Made by a program: the position numbers and the translations under genes. The notes beneath the pieces are model-generated. The model was not told the DNA's origin. It did not search any database and saw only the letters and a list, made by a program, of their open reading frames with translations. A stretch of DNA of 21,022 nt from JAJKIP01 sp040509055 (lineage in GTDB: Bacteria > Bacteroidota > Bacteroidia > Chitinophagales > Chitinophagaceae). This document shows positions 15,037 to 21,022 of the stretch, one piece after another (position 1 is the first letter of the stretch; every line of letters begins with the position of its first letter). The stretch lies in assembly GCA_040509055.1 (NCBI GenBank), contig JBEVLT010000118.1:1-21022 (forward strand). Reading direction: 5' to 3'.

Positions 15037-15591
15037 TTACAGCAGGCGGATGTGAACAAACCGGTCGGCCAGGATAAGGGCGGAAGACAGGAGCATGACC
15101 AGCAGGGTGGTGATGACAACGAGCTTTGCAGGAAAGCCGTACTGCCGCGTTGTTTTATACAAGAATATAAACAGCAGCGTGGCAACAATGACCGGCAGCG
15201 TAAATGTGCCAATGCCGAGCCACTGGCTGACCCTCGCTTCATCATTGGGATGAATGAGGCTCATCACCCCGGCCAGCACGCGCATGTAAAAACAGGTAAA
15301 CAACAAAGGATAGAGCAGGTACCTGCTGCGCTGCCGCATGAGCATAAAAACCAGCACCGCCTGCAGCAGCGTAACCAATGGCCCGGCAGCGCTCACCAGT
15401 TGTTCCTCCCGGCCCGTACGAAACCGGCTGGACGCCGGGTAAGCAGCATTCAGCGTCATGTGCATATCGTATCCCAGGGCGGAGCCTGCGATCCAATGAC
15501 ACCCTTCATGAAGCAGCCAGGTGGCAGGTACGGCCACAAGCGCAGCAGCCATATACCGGCCATTGATCCGGTAGCGGTTGGTTTGGTCCAT
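15037..15591 (-). CDS. M50-like HExxH membrane protein (putative metalloprotease)
   Basis: A 184-residue integral membrane protein with about five hydrophobic segments. The first helix carries HEGCH (His28-Glu29-x-x-His32), an HExxH zinc-binding motif embedded in hydrophobic sequence (ATWLLHEGCHWIAGSALG), as in site-2-protease/M50 families. SAAGPLVTLLQA (67-78) follows, resembling the M50 AGP-type reentrant segment, and an HPNDEARVSQWLG segment (114-126) could supply the third acidic zinc ligand. ATG at 15591 is chosen because upstream codons in the same frame do not look coding. It is followed after four bases by the four-helix membrane protein. Protease activity is inferred from motifs only; the protein is much smaller than typical RseP or SpoIVFB and has no PDZ or CBS domain. 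Confidence 0.72.
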   Translation of the reverse strand: MDQTNRYRINGRYMAAALVAVPATWLLHEGCHWIAGSALGYDMHMTLNAAYPASSRFRTGREEQLVSAAGPLVTLLQAVLVFMLMRQRSRYLLYPLLFTCFYMRVLAGVMSLIHPNDEARVSQWLGIGTFTLPVIVATLLFIFLYKTTRQYGFPAKLVVITTLLVMLLSSALILADRFVHIRLL

Positions 15592-15813
15592 GCATACAAG
15601 ATAGCAGGATGCAGCCGGCCGGAGCAGGACTATCCGGCCAACTGCACCGGCGTCCCGGTGAAATGCTGTTGCACGCAGTTCAACTGTTATGAAAGCAGGA
15701 ATAAAACAGCAACCAGGTAAGGTGACCGTCCATCGTGCTGTTACTCTCTTTTCTTTTTCACCCCGGCACGAACTCTTCTTAATAAAGCGCAACCAACTAC
15801 AACCGCCGGCCCG

Positions 15814-17412
15814 CTAATTTCTCAGCCTTGCTTCCTCCAGGTCCAGCTCCCACTCCCGTTCACGGATCAGCTCTTCGTTGTATTCATTGGCATGGCGAAA
15901 GCGGTTCAGCTCCCTGCGCCGCACTTCTACGATCTCCACCAGCATCTGGCGGTAGCGCGGCAGAAAGGACATCGCCTCGTCTTCCGCCTCTTCCTGTTCC
16001 AGCTTTTTGCGCGCCACTTCGATCATGCGTTCATAGCGGTCGCGTACCCGTTTATAGGTCTCATTCTGTTCGATCTCGTCCTGGTAGTTGGTATCGAGGT
16101 AGGCCAGCACTGCTTCGGCCAGCTGCACGCGCAGCGCCAGCGACTGTGTTTTTTCCGATTCCTTTTCGTTTGTCCCGATCTTTAAAAACCGGATCAGCGG
16201 CTGCAGGCTCAGCCCCTGCAGCACAAGCGTGAACAGGATGACGACAAAGGTGATGAACAAAATAAGGTTGCGGTGCGGGAAGCTTTCGCCGCCGGATAGC
16301 GTAAGCGGTATGGCCAGCGCAGAGGCCAGCGATACCACGCCCCGCATGCCGCTCCAGGCCACCAGCAACACCGATTGCCAGCCGGGATTGGGTTCGCGGT
16401 CCCGTATCTTTTTAAACAGGTAGCGCGGGATATACGCGCCGGGAAACACCCAGATCACCCGGATGAGGATGGTGAGCACACTGATGATGATGGCATACAG
16501 GATAGCCTGGCCAATGGAATAGTTGCCCAGCCCGGCCACGATCGCAGGCAGCTGCAGCCCGATCAGGATAAACACAAACCCGTTTAGCAGGAATACCAGC
16601 GTTTCCCATAGCCCCACCACCTGCAGGCGCGATTCGTAGCTGAACAGCTCCTGCGAACGGAATGTCAGGAACAGGCCGCCGGTGACGACCGACAGCACGC
16701 CGGAAAAATGAAAATGCTCCGCCGTGATGTACATGATGTAGGGCGTGATGAGCGTAATGGCCGCATCGATCACCGGCGTGGTGGGAAAAAAACGGTGGAT
16801 GGCATACACGATATGCGCGATGGCCAGGCCGATCAGGATGCCCATGAATACGACCAGCCCGAACGATTTAGTGGCTTCCCAAAAATGAAACTGCCCGGTG
16901 AGGATGGCCGCCAGGGCAAACCGGAACACGATCAGGCTCGATGCATCGTTCACCAGACTTTCGCCTTCCAGTATCGTCACCACCCGCTTGGGCACCCGCA
17001 GCCCCTGCAGCACCGAAGTGGCAGCAATAGCATCCGGCGGGGATATGATGCCGCCCAGCAGGAAGCCGAAGGCCAGCGGAAAACCGGGGATGATAGCATG
17101 CGATACAATGGCCACAGCAGCCGAAGTAAAGATCACCAGCCCGAAGGCCAGCAGGCTGATGGGGCGCCGCATGGCCCAAAAGTCGTTCCACGACGTATTC
17201 CAGGCGGCAGCATACAGCAGGGGCGGCAGGAAGATGAGAAACACAAGGTCAGGGTGCAGCACGATGGAGGGAATGCCCGGGATCAGGCTGATCAGCAGCC
17301 CGCCGATGACCAGGAAGATCGGGTAAGCGATCTTCAGCTTGCTGCTGAGCATGGTCAGCATGGTGATGGTGAACAACAGCGATAAAACAAGCAGCAGGTT
17401 ATCCTGGATCAT
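15814..17412 (-). CDS. CPA1 family Na+/H+ antiporter
   Basis: A 532-residue inner-membrane cation/proton antiporter of the NhaP/NHE type. About 12 membrane segments fill residues 1-420, with the CPA1 signatures LPPLLYAAAWNTSW (62-75), GGIISPPDAIAATSVL (Asp127) and EGESLVNDASSLIVFRFA (150-167, Asn155-Asp156 ion-binding pair), and a late SGMRGVVSLASALAIPL segment. The last ~110 residues are a charged cytoplasmic helical tail (EKTQSLALRVQLAEA... REWELDLEEARLRN), likely a regulatory coiled coil. Function: Na+ (or K+) for H+ exchange in pH and salt homeostasis. The gene is divergent from the M28 peptidase with ~134 bp between the starts. Ion specificity cannot be read from the sequence. Confidence 0.92.
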   Translation of the reverse strand: MIQDNLLLVLSLLFTITMLTMLSSKLKIAYPIFLVIGGLLISLIPGIPSIVLHPDLVFLIFLPPLLYAAAWNTSWNDFWAMRRPISLLAFGLVIFTSAAVAIVSHAIIPGFPLAFGFLLGGIISPPDAIAATSVLQGLRVPKRVVTILEGESLVNDASSLIVFRFALAAILTGQFHFWEATKSFGLVVFMGILIGLAIAHIVYAIHRFFPTTPVIDAAITLITPYIMYITAEHFHFSGVLSVVTGGLFLTFRSQELFSYESRLQVVGLWETLVFLLNGFVFILIGLQLPAIVAGLGNYSIGQAILYAIIISVLTILIRVIWVFPGAYIPRYLFKKIRDREPNPGWQSVLLVAWSGMRGVVSLASALAIPLTLSGGESFPHRNLILFITFVVILFTLVLQGLSLQPLIRFLKIGTNEKESEKTQSLALRVQLAEAVLAYLDTNYQDEIEQNETYKRVRDRYERMIEVARKKLEQEEAEDEAMSFLPRYRQMLVEIVEVRRRELNRFRHANEYNEELIREREWELDLEEARLRN

Positions 17413-17522
17413 GGTATGTCAAGATAAGTAAAAATACAGTTCAGGTGGCTGCTGGTTAACAACCCGGCACCGGTATTGTTTGCGGGCAATAGCATAAGCC
17501 CGCCTGCTTGCCGTTTTATCAT

Positions 17523-17531
17523 TATCTTTTG
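17523..17531 (+). promoter_or_regulatory. Candidate -7 element for the M28 peptidase gene
   Basis: TATCTTTTG is a near match to TAnnTTTG (one extra T) and lies 15 bases before the ATG at 17547, a typical short Bacteroidota leader. No convincing -33 TTTG is at the normal distance. Confidence 0.35.
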
Positions 17532-17546
17532 CACTCAATTATTGCT

Positions 17547-19190
17547 ATGTACAAAACCCTGTTACCGGCAGCGCTTGCTGCCTTTCTGCTCGCAGCATGT
17601 GGTGGTGAACAAAAAACCGCTGATACGGACGGGCTTGCCGCCTTCAGCGCCGACAGCCTGGCCAGCCATATTCAAACGCTGGCCTCGGATGAATTTGCCG
17701 GCCGCAAACCTTTTACCGGCGGCGAGACCAAAACGATCCACTACCTGGAGCAGCAATTTGCCGCAGCAGGGCTGGAGCCCGGCAACGGCAACAGTTATTT
17801 CCAGGAAGTGCCCATGGTACGCATCAGCACACAGGCAGCGCCGCAGCTGCAGGTAACGTCGGCGCATGGAAATTTTTCACTTACCGGTTTTGACGATTAC
17901 GTGATCTGGACCGACAAAACGGATTCCGTTCTTGCGCTGGATAAAACCGAACTGGTCTTTGCCGGCTATGGTGTAGTGGCGCCGGAATACAACTGGAACG
18001 ATTATGCCGGGCTGGATGTAAAAGGCAAAGTAGTGCTGGTGCTGGTGAACGATCCGGGCTTCAATGCACACGACACCTCGCTGTTCAAAGGAAAAACGAT
18101 GACCTACTACGGCCGCTGGACCTACAAGTTTGAAGAAGCAGCCCGGCAGGGCGCCAAAGGCTGCCTGATCGTTCACAATACCGAAGCCGCCAGCTATCCC
18201 TTCACCGTGGTGCAGAACAACTGGAACGGGTCGCGGCTGCGGCTGGACAACCGCGGCAAGCAGGAAACGCTTTGTGATGTGATCGGTTGGGTATCGGCCC
18301 CTGCCGCCAAAAAACTGCTGGCTGCAGCGGGTAAAGACAGCTCATTACTGGCGCAGGCCGACCGCCGGGATTTTAAAGGCGCCCCGCTCGGGCTACAGCT
18401 GTCGGTAAGCATGCGCATCAAAGCAGAGTACAATAAATCGCATAACGTGATCGGTAAGATCACGGGTACCAAATACCCGGAGGAAACGATCATCTATACC
18501 GCGCACTGGGACCACCTGGGCATCGGCAAACCCGATGAGACCGGCGACTCCATTTACAACGGCGCCCTCGATAACGCCAGCGCCACGGCAGGACTGCTGG
18601 AGCTGGCCCGCGCCTTCAAAAGCATGCACACCCAGCCGGAACGGACCATCGTGTTCCTGTCGGTAACCGCCGAAGAGCAGGGACTGTGGGGCTCGGCCTG
18701 GTATGCGCAAAACCCGGTGTACCCGGCGGCCAAAACCCTCGCCAACATCAACATGGACGGGCTGAACTGGTATGGCAAAACCAAAGACATCATCGTGGTG
18801 GGACAGGGACAGAACGAACTGGAAGACTACCTGCGTCATGAAGCCACCAAAGCAGGACGTACTATTTCGTTTGAAGCACATCCCGAAGCAGGCTCTTATT
18901 ACCGGTCCGACCATTTCAACTTTGCCAAAGCAGGCATTCCTGCCCTGTATACGAGCAGCGGCATTGAAGTGACCGGCAAAGACAGCACGTATGGCAAAAA
19001 AATAAGAGATGCCTACACGGAAAAGAATTACCACCGCCCTTCCGACGAATACGATGCCACCTGGGTGCTGGACGGTGCCATCGAAGACCTGAAACTGCTG
19101 TTCCAGGTAGGCAGGCAGCTGGCCTTTACCGATAAATGGCCGGAATGGAAAGACGGGTCGGAGTTCAAGGCTATCCGGGAAAAGAAATAA
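17547..19190 (+). CDS. M28 family aminopeptidase, lipoprotein
   Basis: A 547-residue predicted lipoprotein (MYKTLLPAALAAFLLAAC, Cys18) with a di-zinc M28 peptidase domain. Ligands and catalytic residues are in order: His320 in YTAHWDHLG, Asp342 in GALDNASATAG, Glu376-Glu377 in TAEEQGLWG, Asp404 in INMDGLNW and His456 in YRSDHFNFAKAG. A protease-associated (PA)-like domain (about 105-280, with LVFAGYGVVAPEYNWNDYAGLDVKGKVVLVL) is inserted before the catalytic half, as in PA-domain aminopeptidases. It likely removes N-terminal residues from peptides at the cell surface or in the periplasm. ATG 17547 is chosen because the lipoprotein signal begins there, with a -7-like element 15 bases upstream. 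The preceding divergent gene is the antiporter. Confidence 0.92.
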   Translation: MYKTLLPAALAAFLLAACGGEQKTADTDGLAAFSADSLASHIQTLASDEFAGRKPFTGGETKTIHYLEQQFAAAGLEPGNGNSYFQEVPMVRISTQAAPQLQVTSAHGNFSLTGFDDYVIWTDKTDSVLALDKTELVFAGYGVVAPEYNWNDYAGLDVKGKVVLVLVNDPGFNAHDTSLFKGKTMTYYGRWTYKFEEAARQGAKGCLIVHNTEAASYPFTVVQNNWNGSRLRLDNRGKQETLCDVIGWVSAPAAKKLLAAAGKDSSLLAQADRRDFKGAPLGLQLSVSMRIKAEYNKSHNVIGKITGTKYPEETIIYTAHWDHLGIGKPDETGDSIYNGALDNASATAGLLELARAFKSMHTQPERTIVFLSVTAEEQGLWGSAWYAQNPVYPAAKTLANINMDGLNWYGKTKDIIVVGQGQNELEDYLRHEATKAGRTISFEAHPEAGSYYRSDHFNFAKAGIPALYTSSGIEVTGKDSTYGKKIRDAYTEKNYHRPSDEYDATWVLDGAIEDLKLLFQVGRQLAFTDKWPEWKDGSEFKAIREKK

Positions 19191-19305
19191 ACCGGCGTCC
19201 CGATGTTCGTCTTCGAAAAGAAAGAGATGGGCCCGATCTTTTTGAAAGAGATCAATAAGGTAGTCGATCCCGGTATTTACGTTTCCTGCCTGGCAATCTG
19301 CTTTC

Positions 19306-19560
19306 ATGGACTGTACCATCAGTTTTACAGACGGGCCCGAGTATACATTAACAGAAATGACCGATCAACGAAAATTGCTGAAGGTACATACCTGGAAGTT
19401 GTACCGATTCGATATGACCAGTGCCGATACCCTGATCTCCTTTTTCGGAACCCGTTTCTCAGGCCATATCCTACCGGCAAACGAGGCGTATGTAATGCCA
19501 ATAATTGCCGGGATGTTCCTTTTCGATGAAAAATTCCGCAGAAAGGCTGAATCGGACTGA
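19306..19560 (+). CDS. Small hypothetical protein
   Basis: An 84-residue frame, MDCTISFTDGPEYTLTEM to the TGA at 19558. No family recognised. Codon choice (many GAC, ACC, GCC and ATC codons) and the mix of aromatic and hydrophobic residues (WKLYRFDMTSADTLISFFG, MPIIAGMFLFDEKFRR) look like a real soluble protein rather than noise. A different frame, 19203-19529 (108 residues), overlaps it and is also open, so the region could contain a frameshifted gene. It lies 115 bp after the M28 gene and is convergent with the 61-residue gene 24 bp downstream. Confidence 0.35.
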   Translation: MDCTISFTDGPEYTLTEMTDQRKLLKVHTWKLYRFDMTSADTLISFFGTRFSGHILPANEAYVMPIIAGMFLFDEKFRRKAESD

Positions 19561-19584
19561 TGCAGGCCGGCTTCGCTGCATACC

Positions 19585-19770
19585 TTACTTGGCGCCACAG
19601 CTGATCAGGAATGCGATGGCCAGCCGGGTAGCTTCATCTTCCCCATTACCCGGCCTGACCCGGCCTACCTGCTGCATGTAAAACTGCAGCACTTCTTCCG
19701 GTGTGCACTGGAACAGGCAGCACAGAATGAAAAGGTCGCGGGTCAGGGTCAGTTGGACGGTCGGTTGCAT
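19585..19770 (-). CDS. Small helical protein, paralogue of the upstream gene
   Basis: A 61-residue predicted helical protein of unknown function. Its core LTRDLFILCCLFQCTPEEVL (residues 9-28) and following QFYMQQV align without gaps with residues 13-39 of the upstream 127-residue protein. The shared pattern is L-T, Cys at alignment position 9, Pro at 16, L-Q at 20-21 and Q at 26. A downstream DEATRLAIAFLIS also resembles the partner's DHTRRSMASSIF. ATG 19770 lies inside the 3' end of the partner gene (22-bp overlap), so translation is probably coupled. No DNA-binding motif is certain. Confidence 0.55.
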   Translation of the reverse strand: MQPTVQLTLTRDLFILCCLFQCTPEEVLQFYMQQVGRVRPGNGEDEATRLAIAFLISCGAK

Positions 19771-20132
19771 GTTTGCTTCGTTTTAATCAGTTCAGCATAC
19801 CAGTCATCGGCCAGCTTCCGGTACAGCTCTTCTTTTCGCTGCAGGCGCAGGCCGGAACGGATCAGGTGCACCAGTTGCCGGATGCAACGGATATGCAGCT
19901 CCCGGGCCGCATCAGGAGGTGGCGTGGTGGCGCGCCGGGCGATATACGCTTTGAAGATGGAAGAGGCCATGGAGCGACGCGTATGGTCGGCCGTGGTAAA
20001 ATGCACATAGACCGATAGCTGATCGATCAGTTGCTGCAATGCCGTTTGCGGATCGATGTTCAGGTTTTTGCAGGCATTGATAAATTCCACGGTCAGTTCC
20101 AGGCTGAACGTAGCAGGCGGCGAAGCAGGCAT
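19749..20132 (-). CDS. Small helical protein with duplicated domain of the next gene
   Basis: A 127-residue mostly helical, basic protein not recognised as a named family. The N-terminal 60 residues (LELTVEFINACKNLNI, DPQTALQQLIDQLSVYV, ADHTRRSMASSIFKAY) match the domain making up the whole of the 61-residue product encoded just downstream. The C-terminal half (AARELHIRCIRQLVHLIRSG, LRLQRKEELYRKLADDWYAE) is an extra Arg/Leu-rich helical extension. The start is ATG 20132, the first of the frame. It overlaps the next gene by 22 bp and is divergent from the AT-rich 198-residue gene. A regulatory or toxin/antitoxin-like role is possible but unsupported. Confidence 0.6.
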   Translation of the reverse strand: MPASPPATFSLELTVEFINACKNLNIDPQTALQQLIDQLSVYVHFTTADHTRRSMASSIFKAYIARRATTPPPDAARELHIRCIRQLVHLIRSGLRLQRKEELYRKLADDWYAELIKTKQTCNRPSN

Positions 20133-20376
20133 GCTGTTGACATTTTTTGATTTACAGTTCCGGTTTAAGAACCTGTTCGTGAGCCGGGTAGCTATAGCCT
20201 GGAAGCCTGGTTGAACGGGGAAACTTACAACAGAGGGGATAACGGTGAGGCGCTGCGAAAATGAGTTGTTTTTTTGAAACCGGGAACGATTGGCAAAGAA
20301 AAATTTTCATACCCAATACTAAACAGAGTAACTTATGAACAGAAAGAATTATCATAAACCATTTCACCTTAACTAA
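20133..20376. other. Divergent intergenic region at a base-composition boundary
   Basis: These 244 bases separate the small helical gene pair (minus) from the 198-residue gene (plus). GC content falls visibly from about 20,250 onward. I see no clean promoter consensus, only a TTTG at about 20,273-20,276, and no strong terminator, tRNA or direct repeats that would mark an attachment site. Confidence 0.4.
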
Positions 20377-20973
20377 ATGAGAGAATTATTTGAAAAAGCG
20401 GAGAAGGCCACATCCTTGTCTGAGCTAAACGGGATTATTGCTTCAGATAGTACTATTTCGAAAACCATAAAAGAGTTTGAGCATAAATATCCAAGGTTTG
20501 ACCTTCAAATTAAACCACAGCAGGTACAGCAATTGAAAGAAAATCGCTTTTTAAATGAAGACCATACAATCAACCTGGAAAGAGAGGCTGAATTCACGCC
20601 CTTTGAAAAGTTTTTACTGGCTGTACTATGGAAGAACGGGCAGATATTCCGTGTACAGCCTATTGTGGACGGAATTGTTGGAATAAAAAAATCTGAATCA
20701 GAATTCGGGATTATATTCAATCAGTTCGGAAGACATCTTGCTGATCCCACTGAACCCATTGTTGATCAGCATGTGTTGCGGGCTTTTTGTGAAGCAACAG
20801 GGCGTAAAAAGGTACCAAGAAAGACTGTTTTTAAAACTTCTGATCAGAAAATGATTGATGAATATCGAAATTGGTTTAAAATAATCTTGCAGCGTATCAC
20901 AGAACAGGAAAAAGAGGAGTTTCGCTACAAGCTGGATAAGCTACTTTTTACTATTGGGAAACAACTGGAATAA
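20377..20973 (+). CDS. Hypothetical protein in AT-rich, probably acquired DNA
   Basis: A 198-residue soluble, charged protein with no signal peptide or membrane segment. I do not recognise it with confidence. The most distinctive part is FEKFLLAVLWKNGQ (about 76-89), followed by IVDGIVGIKK and FGRHLADPTEPIVDQHVLRAF (about 117-137). The last piece faintly recalls the P-x-V-D-x-H-V-x-R segment of helix-hairpin-helix DNA glycosylases, but no HhH or catalytic Lys/Asp set could be established. The C-terminus is helical and lysine-rich. Codons are strongly A/T-ending, unlike the GC-rich neighbours, which suggests horizontal acquisition. The start is ATG 20377; the gene ends 49 bp before the window edge. 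Confidence 0.75.
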   Translation: MRELFEKAEKATSLSELNGIIASDSTISKTIKEFEHKYPRFDLQIKPQQVQQLKENRFLNEDHTINLEREAEFTPFEKFLLAVLWKNGQIFRVQPIVDGIVGIKKSESEFGIIFNQFGRHLADPTEPIVDQHVLRAFCEATGRKKVPRKTVFKTSDQKMIDEYRNWFKIILQRITEQEKEEFRYKLDKLLFTIGKQLE

Positions 20974-21022
20974 AGAAATAGTACTAATCTTAATAGAGCA
21001 TAGATTACAATTTTTAAATACT

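Noticed and set aside
17482..17503. GCGGGC/GCCCGC inverted repeat upstream of the M28 gene
   Set aside because: Six-base arms with a 10-base spacer are not striking in GC-rich DNA and no second copy was seen.
18393..19319. 308-codon minus-strand frame opposite the M28 gene
   Set aside because: An antisense shadow of a peptidase with all its metal ligands.
19585..20132. Classical toxin-antitoxin pair
   Set aside because: The two proteins share one domain, and neither shows a known toxin motif or a recognisable antitoxin DNA-binding domain.

Overview
The window looks like ordinary chromosome from a moderately GC-rich member of the Bacteroidota, most likely the Chitinophagaceae. This rests on the gene families present (GH3-like protein, ThiL, S41/M28/M23 lipoproteins, a VIT-VWA-DUF2135 lipoprotein, PnuC with a NadR-type kinase). 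It is also supported by several TAnnTTTG-like -7 elements very close to start codons. No rRNA, tRNA, CRISPR array, insertion sequence or integrase was seen. The last ~0.75 kb is clearly AT-richer and is probably an accessory edge.

Layout. 1-1165 (+): the 3' end of recX and a YafV-type omega-amidase. 1162-4580 (-): a probable operon of suhB-like inositol monophosphatase, thiL and an S41 lipoprotein peptidase; its last gene shares interlocked stop codons with the omega-amidase. 4706-7601 (+): GH3-like protein, a small exported protein and the peptidoglycan glycosyltransferase mtgA. 7472-10015 (-): an M23 lipoprotein, pnuC, a broken fragment of an NMN adenylyltransferase domain and an intact NadR-type kinase, followed by a small secreted ORF that looks frameshifted. 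10317-10676 (+): a cupin. 10679-15591 (-): an HExxH membrane protein (M50-like), a four-helix membrane protein, a second M23 protein and a 1008-residue VIT-VWA-TPR-DUF2135 lipoprotein. 15814-17412 (-): a CPA1 Na+/H+ antiporter, divergent from an M28 lipoprotein aminopeptidase (17547-19190, +). 19306-20973: small unknown genes, including two overlapping genes that share a helical domain, and a divergent AT-rich 198-residue unknown.

How the parts fit. PnuC and the kinase form a nicotinamide riboside uptake-and-trapping module; the adenylyltransferase half that would complete a NadR fusion survives only as a 58-codon fragment. MtgA and the two M23 proteins act on peptidoglycan. Several other products (S41, M28, VIT-VWA) are predicted lipoproteins of the envelope. 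The least explained parts are the M50-like membrane pair, the VIT lipoprotein with its perfect palindrome just upstream, a 21-bp repeat found in front of both M23 paralogues, and the small-gene cluster at the right end. I see no convincing new multi-gene defence or mobile system. The best candidates for something undescribed are the HExxH membrane pair and the right-end cluster.
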